Of a DNA stretch of 64,000 bases, positions 17,974 through 27,787 are shown piece after piece; position 1 is the first letter of the stretch, and each line of letters starts with the position of its first letter. A model generated the notes under the pieces. The model had not been told where the DNA came from and searched no databases. It worked only from the letters and a program-made list of their open reading frames with translations. Where the stretch lies: positions 496,001 to 560,000 of the forward strand of contig NZ_CP033922.1 of the NCBI RefSeq assembly GCF_003815715.1, given 5' to 3'. Origin of the DNA: Chryseobacterium sp. G0162 (lineage in GTDB: Bacteria > Bacteroidota > Bacteroidia > Flavobacteriales > Weeksellaceae). Made by a program: the position numbers and the translations under genes.

Positions 17974-20900
17974 ATGAAAAATATATTATTGATTACAGTA
18001 TTGCTTATACATTCTGTAATCTTTTCACAAAGTTATTTAATACCCTACATTCCAAAGGTACAATCTCCCAATGCATATAACTTAGGAATGTATGGTAACT
18101 ATCCCATTGATCCTTCAACTGGAGTGCCGAGAATAGATATCCCATTGTACACCATCAAAAGTGGAAAATTGTCCTTTCCCATTTCAATATCCTATCATGC
18201 TAGCGGTATAAAAGTAAATCAGGAATCATCGACAGTGGGGTTAGGATGGGTTTTAAATGCAGGAGGAATGATACAACGAAACCTAAGAGATGTTCCTGAT
18301 GACAAACCAGGTAATGGATTTTTAGCAGTAGGTAATAATATCCCTGTTTACAATGATATTGACCAACCTCTAATTTCAGGAGCAGGAATAATTGGAAATA
18401 ATCCAACGATTAAGAGCTATTACAATAACAGCGCCAACGTAATGGAAGAAGGTCCAAACATATTGCACAAAGATACATCTCCCGATTTTTTCAATATTGT
18501 AACTAATTTAGGTCTTTCTGGTTCATTCTGCTTAAACAATAGCGGACAATTTGTTAGCAGTGAATTAAATCCTCATAAATTGGATATAGACTTATTAGGT
18601 GCATTAATGAATATCACGGATGAAAATGGAAACACATACAGGTTTGGAAAAGATTTTAAGAATAATCTTAAAACTGAAATGGTGTATGACACCAAAATTC
18701 GTATTGATAAATCAAATTCCGGGACAACTTATGATGTACAACCTGGCTTCTATGACTCATCGTGGCAATTGACGGCCATTATTTCTGCGGATAAAAAAGA
18801 TACCATTCAAATTGAATATAATAAATATAGATCTAAGAACTATTTTACACTTGCCTCAGAAAGTAAAACAAACGTAATAGCGATGGATCCCAATCATCAA
18901 GGAGGCTACGGAAAGCAGTATTTAGACACAGAAGTAGATGCGTATGTTATAAGTAAAATTAAATACAGAGATGGTTATGTACAGTTTTTAATGAATGATG
19001 ACCGCCTGGATATCCATCCTCTCAGTAACAAATCTCCACGTATTTCGGGATTAGTGGTATATGACCTTCAAAATAGAATGATTCAGAAAGTTACTTTTGA
19101 GAATAACGATTATTTTGAAAGGCCCAAAATTGCAGACATAAACTACCTATTTCAAGAATATTATAAAAAGAGTCTTAAGCTAAATGCTGTAAAATTTTAT
19201 GATCGACAAAACACTTTTGTAAACCAATATCAATTTGGATATGATTATTCCACACCTTTACCTGCAAGGGAATCTACTTATGGAATCGATTTTTGGGGAT
19301 ATTACAATGGAAAAAATAGCAATACTACTCTACTGCCTACTGTATTGTTTGACAATGTAGTAAATGCCGGGACATTGACAAATGAAAATCGTCAGGCTGA
19401 ATTTTACTTCATGAAATCAGGGGTTCTTAATAAAATTATTTATCCTACAGGTGGTTCGACTACATATGAGTATGAACCTAACTTCTTTTTGACCAAAGAA
19501 CAAGGTTCCTCTTTAGAGGTTTTTGATGGAGCTGCAGGTGCATATGCATTAAAGAGCGCTGCTACATGCATAGAATTTGGTCCTGAAGAATCACCCCATA
19601 CTATAAAGGAATATAATATTACAACACAGGCTTTTGGGGTTATAACATTTGATATTATGCTATCCGGTCATTATAGTTTAGGCCAGCCACTAACAGCCAC
19701 TATTGAAGTTGACGGGCTGACCAAAACAGTAACACACGGTCCAACTGGATCAAGTAATATAAAAACCGAAACATTTACTTTTGTTATTCATCAGGGTTCT
19801 CACATTAAAATCGATTTGGATACAAAGAATGCAACTGGTCCTTCACCTGGAAGCCCGTGTAACAGCCCTTTTATTTCGGTTTCTGGCAGATATAAATATT
19901 ATGCACCTGTTCCCTCTGAAAACATTGTACCTAAAGTGGCTGGAGGTTTAAGGGTGAAAAAAATCCTAAATATGGACAGTAACAATACAGTATTAGCCCA
20001 AAAAACCTATAAGTATGGATCAAAACAAATTAATAGTATTGGAATAGGTAAAATACTTACAAATCCATTTGAATTTGAAAATTATTATAAACGATATACA
20101 CGTTTTAATGTAAATGCTACTAACTATACAGCAGAAATGAATGTCATAAGTTCAAATCCAATGGTGGAAATATCATATAGTAATGGATCACCAGTATTTT
20201 ATGACAAGGTTACTGAATTTATATCTGATAAGGACCAGGAAAATATTAAGCTGGGAAAAAAAGAATATTATTATGAAGAAAAGGGGGTTGATAGAATATA
20301 TACCAGTAACACTTTGGTTCCATACCCAAGATATATTTATCCTGACTGGAAGAAAACAAACCTAGTAAAAACCATTACTTATAAAAACGATAATAACATT
20401 TATTTTCCAGTGAATAAAGAAACTTATCAATATTCAAAAATGAATGAAAACAGAATAAGAACACTCAATATTTTTGAGCGTGATACAGAGGCTCTTTCAT
20501 ATATTACTTCAGGGACGACTGGGACGCCAGGGGTAACTACGATAGGAGGCAATCCTGAAAGATTCTATTATTTCAATGATTACGTTTCTGTTGGTAGGCA
20601 GTCCCTACTTAATAAAGAAGTTACGGATTATGTATATGGATCTCAAAAAGATTCTCTTACGACTAAAATAAATTATCAGTATACGAACCCTCTGCATTAT
20701 CAAATAACAAGAGAAACAACAACATTTCCAGATGAGTCAGTAAATCAGAAATTACTGTCATACGCGCATGATAAAAATAATCAAAAATTGGTTATGGCTA
20801 ATATGATAGGTTTTCCATTAGAAACCACCTTGATAAAAAAAATGAATATTTCAGATTCAGGAAAAATAATCGATAAAAATGAAGTGAAATATGAGAACCC

Positions 20901-21390
20901 CAATGATGTATATCCAAGTTCTGTGTTATCTTATAATCTTCAGAATAATGCTTCGATGATAGATGCCACATTTGATTCATATGATGCGAATGGAAATCTT
21001 CTGCAATACACAACTAAGGAGGGTATTTCGACGGTAATTATTTGGGGCTACAAAGGGACTCAGCCTATTGCTAAAATCGAAAATGTAAAACTTGCTGATA
21101 TTCAATCATCATTGATAACTTCTATTATGAATGCTTCTGATTTGGATGGTAATGCAGGAGCTAACAATGATGAAACAACACTGCTAAATGCCTTCAAAAA
21201 CTTCAGGAATAATTTACCTAATTATCAGATCACTACATACACTTATGATCCAATGGTTGGGGTACGAAGTATCACAGCACCATCTGGTATCAGAGAAGTA
21301 TACCTATATGACACAGCAAACAGGCTTGACAAGGTAGTTGATGCAAATGGAAAGGTATTGAAGGAAATGAAATACAACTATAAAAACTAA
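17974..21390 (+). CDS. RHS/YD-type protein, upstream component
   Basis: A 1138-residue protein with a signal peptide (about 1-18) and an N-terminal module PSTGVPRIDIPLYTIKSGKL followed by GLGWVLNAGGMIQRNLRD. This module is typical of the SpvB/TcB-like N-terminus of Bacteroidetes RHS systems. The middle is beta-rich, and the end carries YD-type repeats (TYDPMVGVRSITAPSGIREV, YDTANRLDKVVDANGKVL). There is no sorting domain. The next RHS gene begins 6 bp after its stop, so the two are probably co-translated and may form one shell, as TcB/TcC do. No toxin domain is visible in this protein. Confidence 0.85.
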   Translation: MKNILLITVLLIHSVIFSQSYLIPYIPKVQSPNAYNLGMYGNYPIDPSTGVPRIDIPLYTIKSGKLSFPISISYHASGIKVNQESSTVGLGWVLNAGGMIQRNLRDVPDDKPGNGFLAVGNNIPVYNDIDQPLISGAGIIGNNPTIKSYYNNSANVMEEGPNILHKDTSPDFFNIVTNLGLSGSFCLNNSGQFVSSELNPHKLDIDLLGALMNITDENGNTYRFGKDFKNNLKTEMVYDTKIRIDKSNSGTTYDVQPGFYDSSWQLTAIISADKKDTIQIEYNKYRSKNYFTLASESKTNVIAMDPNHQGGYGKQYLDTEVDAYVISKIKYRDGYVQFLMNDDRLDIHPLSNKSPRISGLVVYDLQNRMIQKVTFENNDYFERPKIADINYLFQEYYKKSLKLNAVKFYDRQNTFVNQYQFGYDYSTPLPARESTYGIDFWGYYNGKNSNTTLLPTVLFDNVVNAGTLTNENRQAEFYFMKSGVLNKIIYPTGGSTTYEYEPNFFLTKEQGSSLEVFDGAAGAYALKSAATCIEFGPEESPHTIKEYNITTQAFGVITFDIMLSGHYSLGQPLTATIEVDGLTKTVTHGPTGSSNIKTETFTFVIHQGSHIKIDLDTKNATGPSPGSPCNSPFISVSGRYKYYAPVPSENIVPKVAGGLRVKKILNMDSNNTVLAQKTYKYGSKQINSIGIGKILTNPFEFENYYKRYTRFNVNATNYTAEMNVISSNPMVEISYSNGSPVFYDKVTEFISDKDQENIKLGKKEYYYEEKGVDRIYTSNTLVPYPRYIYPDWKKTNLVKTITYKNDNNIYFPVNKETYQYSKMNENRIRTLNIFERDTEALSYITSGTTGTPGVTTIGGNPERFYYFNDYVSVGRQSLLNKEVTDYVYGSQKDSLTTKINYQYTNPLHYQITRETTTFPDESVNQKLLSYAHDKNNQKLVMANMIGFPLETTLIKKMNISDSGKIIDKNEVKYENPNDVYPSSVLSYNLQNNASMIDATFDSYDANGNLLQYTTKEGISTVIIWGYKGTQPIAKIENVKLADIQSSLITSIMNASDLDGNAGANNDETTLLNAFKNFRNNLPNYQITTYTYDPMVGVRSITAPSGIREVYLYDTANRLDKVVDANGKVLKEMKYNYKN

Positions 21391-21396
21391 TAATTG

Positions 21397-24300
21397 ATGA
21401 AAAAATTAATAATCCCCATAGGAATTCTTTTTTTAGCAGTTACCCTACAGGCACAGGTTCAATTGCCTAGTGGTCTTACAGGTTTAACGAATGAGAATTA
21501 TATTTATAGCAGAACTTATCTTGAGGCAAAAACTCAGAGTGACGCCAATGCCAGACAGATACAGAGTGTACAATACTTTGATGGGCTCGGAAGACCCAAA
21601 CAAATCGTAAACGTAAAAGCCTCTCCGTTGGGCCGGGATGTGGTAACCCACATTGAATATGATCAATTTGGCCGACAGGTAAAAGATTATTTACCTGTTC
21701 CGCAAGCCAATACTTTGAATGGAGCAATTGTTCCCAATCCTTTGGTCAATGCCACTCAGCCTGCTTTGTATGGTTCTGAGAAAATTTATGCCGAAAAGAT
21801 ATTGGAGAATTCCCCATTAGACAGAATCCAACAGCAGATACAGGTGGGTAATGATTGGTCAAATAAACCTGTTAAATTTAAATATGAAGCAAATCTTGAG
21901 GGGGAAGTAAAAAGAATTACAGCCACAGCAACATGGTCAAATGGAACTACCGCCTCTGTTTTGGATGCTACTATAGTGAACTATCCTGCCAATCAACTGT
22001 ATAAAACGATAATCACTGACGAAGATGGCAATCAGACCATTGAATTTAAAAACGGTCAGGGACAGGTTATTCTGGTCAGAAAAGTACTTGATACATCGCA
22101 AAATGCAGATACCTACTATGTCTATAATAACTTTGACCAGCTAGCCTTTGTGATCTCTCCAAAGGCTGTAATAGCTATCAATGACGTGCCGGCAGGAACT
22201 GCGATACCTGTTAATATTTTAAATGAGATGTGCTACCAATACCGTTATGATGGTAGAAACAGGGTTGTGCTTAAAAAACTTCCGGCTAAAGGCTGGGAAT
22301 ACATGGTGTATGATAAAGCTGATCGTGTGATCATGACCCAGGACGCCTTGATGGGAGCCAATAAACAGTGGCTTTTTACCAAATATGATTCTTTTGGAAG
22401 GATTGCCTATACCGGAATTTATACCTCCACTCAGGACTATGGACCAGCGGGAAGAGCTGTCGAACAGGTGTTGGCGGACGCCTTAATCGTAAATAAGGTG
22501 ACCAGGACTTCAGCAGTAACCTTTACGCAGAATGGAATGCCTGTATATTATGACAATACAGCCTCCAGCTATCCTCAGACCATTACTCAGCTTTTAAGTG
22601 TCAACTATTATGATACCTATCCTGGATATGATTTTACCCCAGCTTTTCCAGGAGATATTCTGGGTGAACCTACTTTGTCTCAGGATGTCAATGCGACAGC
22701 AGATGGAATAAGCACTAAGGGACTTGCGTTAGTAAGTCTGTTGAAAAATGTTGAAAACGATAATTGGACTAAGAACTTTAATTACTACGACCGTAAGGGA
22801 AGAATTATTGGAACCCATTCCATTAATCACCTGGGAGGATATACCCGAAATGAATCTCAATTGGACTTTGTCGGAACTCCCTTAAAGATAAATACTGTTC
22901 ATCTAAAATCTTCGGGAGTACAGGCTGTTATAATCAAAGAACGTTTTGTATACGATGCCCAGAACAGGCTAAAGCAGCATTATCACCAGGTAGATAGTAA
23001 TCCGGAGGAATTATTGGCAGATAATACCTATGACGAATTATCGCAGCTTTCCAATAAAAAGGTAGGTAACAATCTACAAAGTATGGACTATGTCTACAAC
23101 ATCAGAGGTTGGCTTACTGATATCAACAAAGACGACATGGCTACGCCTAATCTGGGAGGAAAGTTGTTTGCCTATAAAATAAAGTACACCCAAAGAGAGG
23201 GAATTACAAATCCGGACCCTGCTTTATTTTCTGGTAAAAATGTAGAATCTAAATTTAATGGGAATATCACAGAGGTAGACTGGAGAGCTGTGGAAAATGT
23301 AGGCGCTAATCCGACTATAACTCCAAAACGCTATGGGTATGTATATGATAAACTTAATAGATTAACAGCAGGCTATTATCAAAATCCACAAAATCCGAAC
23401 AGTAAGGAAAATACCGAATCTATTGATTATGATATCAATGGAAACATTATCAATCTATATCGTACTTCGTTAGTAGAAACCGGAACAACAGCTACTGTCA
23501 TTGACAGATTGCGATATACATATGCAGCAGGGGGCAATAAACTGACCAGTATTATTGATGACCAGCAGAATCCCACGGGCTATGAAGGTGGTGGAAATAC
23601 AATTATCTATGATTTCAATGGAAATATGACCAATATGAAGGATAAAAATATAGGGAAGATCAGCTATAATTTTCTTAACCTTCAGAATAAGATTGAAAAT
23701 ATAAATGCAACATTGCCAACAATAACCTATCTCTATAGGGCTGATGGTAGTAAATTACAAAAGTACTATCTGTCTACAGAATGTGGATTTGCAGGCTGCA
23801 ATATGATCCCTATTTATACGGATTATCTGGATGGTTTTCAGTATGTCAATAAGGGAAATCCTATTGGCGGCGGTAGTTCTGAAAGTTTTGCACTGAGTCA
23901 GGAAACTGATAGGGCGATGGAAATACAGGCATTTTCTACTAATATAAGTACACAAAAAGTGATAGCATCAGGGCTACGTTTTTTTCCAACAGCAGAAGGT
24001 TTTTATGATTACGGTTTAAAGAAGTATATTTACCAGTACAAGGATCACCTTGGAAATGTGAGAAAAAGTTTCTTAAGAAACAGCGAAGGTGCTCTGGAAA
24101 TAACCGATAGCAATGATTATTATCCTTTAGGAATGAATCATCTCAATACAGGAAATGCATTTTTTGGACGTGATACCTACCAAAACTATAAGTACAACGG
24201 CAAAGAGCTGCAGGAGACAGGGATGTATGATTACGGTGCGAGATTTTATATGCCGGATTTAGGTAGATGGGGTACGGTGGATCCATTGGCAGAAACTTCG

Positions 24301-25041
24301 AAAAGATGGAGTCCATATACTTATGCATACAACAACCCAATCAGATTTATTGATCCTGATGGTATGCAAAATAAAGACATCCACCTTTTGGGAAATTTAG
24401 CAGATAAAGCACTTGAGCAATTAAATGCAAATAGTAGCCTTGCTATGACTAAGGATTCCAATGGAAAATTAGATACTGCACGGCTAAGTAAAAGCGCCTA
24501 TAATAAGTTATCAGATACGGATAAGGTGTTATATGATGGTATAAAAAATAGCCCAAATACTGATTCTAGAATTTATGCTGATAATAATAATATAGCACCG
24601 GATGGAGGATTGATTCCAGGAGGATCCTTTGGTGGAGCTAAGTATGATTCAGCAACGGGAATTAGTACAGGAACTCAATATACAAATCCTGATGTATTAG
24701 GAAATGCGGAAAGTTTTACAGGAACTCAAAAAGGAACTGGAATAACACATGAAGTTGTCGAAAATGTGCTGATTACACAAGAATCTTTAAATACAAAAAC
24801 AGATGTTACAATAAAAACAGCATTAAATCCTAGCCCAATATTTGATAAATTCCATGATCAAACAAGAAGTATGATGCCATATGATAATTTAGTCATATCA
24901 GCTAGGACAAGATTTGAGACTGTTGGGACAATGACAAGAAAGTATTATGAAGGTTTTGCTGGAAAAAAAGATGTTAACGGAAAAATTCAGACACAACCTT
25001 TGTATAAAGTTTATTCGGATGATAAAAAATTAAAAAGATAA
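21397..25041 (+). CDS. RHS repeat protein with DUF6443 domain and variable C-terminal (toxin-like) tip
   Basis: 1214 residues from ATG 21397 (an overlapping TTG is at 21394). Order: signal peptide, DUF6443 region (about 30-140, with VQYFDGLGRPKQIVNV), YD repeats, and an RHS core (YQYKDHLGNVRKSFL near 877, then YNGKELQETGMYDYGARFY and ending DPDGM near 990). After the core come about 224 residues unlike the rest, AT-richer, Asn/Asp/Thr-rich, with THEVVEN near 1118. The core-plus-variable-tip design is that of polymorphic toxins, and HEVVE could be a metallopeptidase-type motif, but only one candidate zinc site is visible. No sorting domain is present. Confidence 0.88.
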   Translation: MKKLIIPIGILFLAVTLQAQVQLPSGLTGLTNENYIYSRTYLEAKTQSDANARQIQSVQYFDGLGRPKQIVNVKASPLGRDVVTHIEYDQFGRQVKDYLPVPQANTLNGAIVPNPLVNATQPALYGSEKIYAEKILENSPLDRIQQQIQVGNDWSNKPVKFKYEANLEGEVKRITATATWSNGTTASVLDATIVNYPANQLYKTIITDEDGNQTIEFKNGQGQVILVRKVLDTSQNADTYYVYNNFDQLAFVISPKAVIAINDVPAGTAIPVNILNEMCYQYRYDGRNRVVLKKLPAKGWEYMVYDKADRVIMTQDALMGANKQWLFTKYDSFGRIAYTGIYTSTQDYGPAGRAVEQVLADALIVNKVTRTSAVTFTQNGMPVYYDNTASSYPQTITQLLSVNYYDTYPGYDFTPAFPGDILGEPTLSQDVNATADGISTKGLALVSLLKNVENDNWTKNFNYYDRKGRIIGTHSINHLGGYTRNESQLDFVGTPLKINTVHLKSSGVQAVIIKERFVYDAQNRLKQHYHQVDSNPEELLADNTYDELSQLSNKKVGNNLQSMDYVYNIRGWLTDINKDDMATPNLGGKLFAYKIKYTQREGITNPDPALFSGKNVESKFNGNITEVDWRAVENVGANPTITPKRYGYVYDKLNRLTAGYYQNPQNPNSKENTESIDYDINGNIINLYRTSLVETGTTATVIDRLRYTYAAGGNKLTSIIDDQQNPTGYEGGGNTIIYDFNGNMTNMKDKNIGKISYNFLNLQNKIENINATLPTITYLYRADGSKLQKYYLSTECGFAGCNMIPIYTDYLDGFQYVNKGNPIGGGSSESFALSQETDRAMEIQAFSTNISTQKVIASGLRFFPTAEGFYDYGLKKYIYQYKDHLGNVRKSFLRNSEGALEITDSNDYYPLGMNHLNTGNAFFGRDTYQNYKYNGKELQETGMYDYGARFYMPDLGRWGTVDPLAETSKRWSPYTYAYNNPIRFIDPDGMQNKDIHLLGNLADKALEQLNANSSLAMTKDSNGKLDTARLSKSAYNKLSDTDKVLYDGIKNSPNTDSRIYADNNNIAPDGGLIPGGSFGGAKYDSATGISTGTQYTNPDVLGNAESFTGTQKGTGITHEVVENVLITQESLNTKTDVTIKTALNPSPIFDKFHDQTRSMMPYDNLVISARTRFETVGTMTRKYYEGFAGKKDVNGKIQTQPLYKVYSDDKKLKR

Positions 25042-25045
25042 TTAT

Positions 25046-25408
25046 ATGAAAAATATATTTTTTTTATTTTTCTCCTTTATTTGTAGTTGCCAAACAAACA
25101 ATGTAATTGTTAGTTCTAAGCCTGTTTATATAAAGAGAAAAATAATTTCCTTTAAAGAGAATAATGAAGTTAGGGTATTAATAGCTGACAATAATGATAT
25201 TATAGAAGTATTTAAAGAAAATATGTCTAATAAATGTAAAAAAATTAAATTAGGAAAAAGCTATTCTTTAAAAATAATTCCAGTTAGTGACTTAATACAA
25301 CACGGTGTCGAATCTCCAAATGAATACATTTTAAATGATTCAACTACAATTAATTATAATCATTATTATACTTTAGAGAAAAAGCAAAATATTTGCATAA
25401 CAAAATAG
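25046..25408 (+). CDS. Small lipoprotein, candidate immunity protein
   Basis: A 120-residue protein with a lipoprotein signal (lipobox ICSC, Cys15), then a Lys/Asn/Ile-rich beta domain. It starts 4 bp after the RHS stop, and its AT content is as high as that of the RHS tip, which suggests the tip and this gene travel together. Immunity proteins to secreted toxins are often placed exactly here and may be periplasmic lipoproteins. No family is recognised, so the immunity role is inference. Confidence 0.65.
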   Translation: MKNIFFLFFSFICSCQTNNVIVSSKPVYIKRKIISFKENNEVRVLIADNNDIIEVFKENMSNKCKKIKLGKSYSLKIIPVSDLIQHGVESPNEYILNDSTTINYNHYYTLEKKQNICITK

Positions 25409-25409
25409 T

Positions 25410-25514
25410 TCAGATGTTAGACGTTACTATAACTATACGTACAATGGAAAAGAACTTCAAGCGACGGGTATCTATGATTATGAAGTAAAGATGTATATAG
25501 TGGATTTAGGATGA
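25410..25514 (+). pseudogene. Decayed RHS core tip (orphan fragment)
   Basis: The frame reads NYTYNGKELQATGIYDYEVK then MYIVDLG before TGA at 25512. It matches the core of the intact protein (YKYNGKELQETGMYDYGARF and YMPDLGRW), with substitutions and a break where RWG should be. There is no start codon and it sits directly after the small lipoprotein gene. Such scars arise when a new tip-immunity cassette displaces an older one. Confidence 0.75.
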
Positions 25515-25806
25515 GGCGGCTTGTTTTGGTATAGTAACGATCTTTCTGAAATCTTACTAAGTTGTATAAGTAAAATAATGAAAATACATCATGATGCCAT
25601 AACGTGACGGTGGTTCAAAAGTTTTAAGCTTCGTAGTCTAACACTTATTTAATAATTACTATATTTGTGATATCAAATTAGAACGTTCTTTAAATCTTTT
25701 TGTTAGATTTTGTAGATTAAAATATTAACAGAGCTGTGGCAAATTCGTGCCTATCGTTGTAAGAATAATTGAAAAGTATTTCATTTTCAATTGATTACAT
25801 TAAAAA
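25515..25806. other. Non-coding right end of the island
   Basis: About 290 bp with no supported gene. It contains a promoter-like TATATTTG (25660-25667) without a matching upstream box, and TGTGGCAAATT (25735-25745) resembling the left-end repeats. Confidence 0.45.
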
Positions 25807-25830
25807 GTTCGAATCCCTCACTCTCCGCAA
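25807..25830 (+). repeat. attR copy: direct repeat 2 of the tRNA-Ser 3' end
   Basis: An exact 24-bp copy of 15034-15057 (T-loop through the acceptor end of tRNA-Ser) with no tRNA body upstream. It marks the right boundary of the island. Confidence 0.88.
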
Positions 25831-25832
25831 AA

Positions 25833-25866
25833 AAAGCCTTAGAATAAAATTCTAAGGCTTTTTATT
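25833..25866 (+). terminator. Terminator directly past attR
   Basis: A perfect 13-bp stem AAAGCCTTAGAAT (25833-25845) with ATTCTAAGGCTTT (25849-25861), then T-rich sequence. Its position 2 bp after the tRNA-end repeat suggests it was the original terminator of the tRNA gene before the island entered. Confidence 0.9.
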
Positions 25867-26004
25867 TTTGGGGAGGCAAAGATGGAATCAATTGCATTGA
25901 TTCTTTCTAAACAGATGCATAACCTATGACTTTATCAGCAGTTTTTATAACAATTCCTAGCTTTTCTTTGTTTTAATATAAATCTATATTTTTATTACAC
26001 CCCC

Positions 26005-26142
26005 TCACTTTAATCCGGCATTCTCAACATTCACATTAATGAAGGGTTGCCCATCAAGACAAAGATCATTCATATCTGGAGAACTAAAATCAGCATCTTC
26101 AAATTCACAGTTTTCAAAAATTGTTTTTCTAAGATTCGTCAA
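26005..26142 (-). pseudogene. Possible pentapeptide-repeat gene remnant
   Basis: The minus-strand frame reads LRKTIFENCEFEDADFSSPD, then NDLCLDGQPFINVNVENAGL before TGA. The FENCEFEDADF part has the spacing of pentapeptide repeats. There is no ATG, only a TTG at 26142, and an in-frame TAG lies about 30 bp upstream, so this is either a tiny TTG-started gene or a broken 3' end. Confidence 0.4.
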
Positions 26143-26229
26143 AATAAGCAAGCCGAATATTACAAAATACTACGATCTATCCCCAATTTAAATTAACTTC
26201 GTATCACCAATAATCAAAACAACAAATAC

Positions 26230-26520
26230 ATGTTAGAGATCAGAACCTGCTGCGAAAATTGCCAGAAACCCTTACCTTACGATTCCTCTGAAGCTATGAT
26301 CTGTACGTTTGAATGTACCTTTTGTAAAGATTGCGTTGACCATATTTTTAAAAATGTATGCCCGAACTGTGGTGGTGGATTAGAAAAGCGCCCCATAAGA
26401 CCCAAAAGTCTTCTTACAAAATATCCTGTAAGTTCAGAAGTGGTATATAAACCAATTAACGAAGCTGAATTCAAAATTAAACAAGAAAGGTTAATAGACA
26501 TTCCTTTAGGCGAACGATAA
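26230..26520 (+). CDS. DUF1272 domain zinc-binding protein
   Basis: A 96-residue cytosolic protein. Eight conserved Cys occur in the order CCENC, C(T)FECTFCKDC, CPNC, which fits a two-zinc ribbon typical of DUF1272. The C-terminal third is basic and low in structure. The function of the family is unknown; it may bind nucleic acid or protein. Confidence 0.88.
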   Translation: MLEIRTCCENCQKPLPYDSSEAMICTFECTFCKDCVDHIFKNVCPNCGGGLEKRPIRPKSLLTKYPVSSEVVYKPINEAEFKIKQERLIDIPLGER

Positions 26521-26596
26521 AATCTAATCGTCATAGATTGACTTCCATTTGCATACACCACCATCTACAATTAAATCCATTACTACAGATTAAAAC

Positions 26597-27205
26597 ATGA
26601 AAAAATCATCACTGTATATTGTCTTATTTCTTCTTTTATCAACAGTGAATGCCTATTCCCAAAAAACTGCAGATAAAGAGAATTTTACATTTCAGGTACA
26701 AAATGAAGAAGGAGATCTGAATAAGGATAAGTGTAATGACAAAGTGGTTGTAGAAATGGATTTGAAGGATGAAACCAGACCCTTAAAATTACAGATATTT
26801 CACTCACAACCTGATAAAAAACTTCAGCTCGTAATATCCTCTACCAAAATCATTGAAAGCGAATATCCCACCTATAAAAAAAGAGAGCATAACGGAAATA
26901 ACATTCCGTATTTTATTATTGAAGACGGAAATTTAAAAATGCTTACCAATATTAATAACCGGAAAAGCAGTTATGAATTCAGGTTGAAGCAAAATAATTT
27001 TGAACTGATTAAAATATCAAGGGTATCCTGGGATGGAAAAAATACTACGTCCGAAACAGAAATTGATTTACTAGCAAAAACTAAATTAGAATTTCAGCAA
27101 GAACTAGGTTCAGATAAAATTTTAAATAAAAAGACTCAAAAAATCAAAATCAATGCGTTGCCGAAAATTCACAATCTAAGTTTTTCTGATTTGGAAAAAT
27201 ATTAA
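26597..27205 (+). CDS. Exported hypothetical protein
   Basis: A 202-residue protein with a signal peptide (about 1-21, ending NAYSQ). The mature part begins with a charged segment (ENFTFQVQNEEGDLNKDKCN) like an FG-GAP/'number of units' head found in flavobacterial proteins that parse reported values, then beta-rich sequence. No catalytic motif is visible. Role unknown. Confidence 0.7.
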   Translation: MKKSSLYIVLFLLLSTVNAYSQKTADKENFTFQVQNEEGDLNKDKCNDKVVVEMDLKDETRPLKLQIFHSQPDKKLQLVISSTKIIESEYPTYKKREHNGNNIPYFIIEDGNLKMLTNINNRKSSYEFRLKQNNFELIKISRVSWDGKNTTSETEIDLLAKTKLEFQQELGSDKILNKKTQKIKINALPKIHNLSFSDLEKY

Positions 27206-27243
27206 AATATTCTATTTAATATCTTTCGGGACCAAATAAATGC

Positions 27244-27600
27244 TTAAAATTCAGGAGCCTGTACAACACAAAAGGAATTACCATCAGGATCAAGCAAAAC
27301 TACATAGTCTGCATCTTGTTCATAATCCCAATCTTTCATTCGTGTGGCTCCTAAGTTGAGTAGCCGTTCTACTTCTGTTGCCTGATCGTCTGTTATCAGA
27401 TCTATATGATGCCTTTTCGGCTCCGATGAAGTAGTGAGTTTTAATGAAAGTTGAATCCCCTGTCCGGTCTTGGAAATCAGAATGGCAAAATCAGGCTCAG
27501 GTTCTCTTTTGAGCTTATAGTGCAAAGCTTCAGACCAAAAAGCTATAGCTGTATCCATATTTTGTACTCCCCACACAATTGACAATATCTTTAAGCTCAT
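27244..27600 (-). CDS. VOC family protein
   Basis: A 118-residue protein with one VOC domain pair: ILSIVWGVQNMDTAIAFWSE at the start and LLDPDGNSFCVVQAPEF at the end. The HHIDLIT segment in the middle carries likely metal-ligand His/Asp. The substrate is unknown. Confidence 0.88.
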   Translation of the reverse strand: MSLKILSIVWGVQNMDTAIAFWSEALHYKLKREPEPDFAILISKTGQGIQLSLKLTTSSEPKRHHIDLITDDQATEVERLLNLGATRMKDWDYEQDADYVVLLDPDGNSFCVVQAPEF

Positions 27601-27787
27601 ATTTTCCTCTTATTATATAAATTAGTATTTTTTCATATACAGACCATAAATTTAACGAATATAGTTTGTTGGAAAATAATATTTTATGAGTCCGGTCATC
27701 TAGCCAATGGCATATAAAACATTCGATCATACCAATAAGTGGTACCGGAATTGCAACTATAATAATCATCACACTAAATTTAATATT

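Larger units (their letters stand above)
15034..25830 (+). mobile_element. Genomic island in tRNA-Ser carrying an RHS toxin locus
   Basis: About 10.8 kb bounded by the exact 24-bp repeats. The first gene past the tRNA end is the N-terminal part of a tyrosine integrase (broken), and arm-site-like repeats lie between. The cargo is a T9SS-sorted protein, two giant RHS/YD-type proteins, a small lipoprotein and a decayed RHS tip. A terminator just outside the right repeat (25833) probably served the tRNA before insertion. With the integrase truncated, the island is probably immobile on its own. Confidence 0.82.

Noticed and set aside
21394..21399. TTG as start of the second RHS protein
   Set aside because: An ATG directly follows and begins a normal signal peptide; the TTG adds only one residue.
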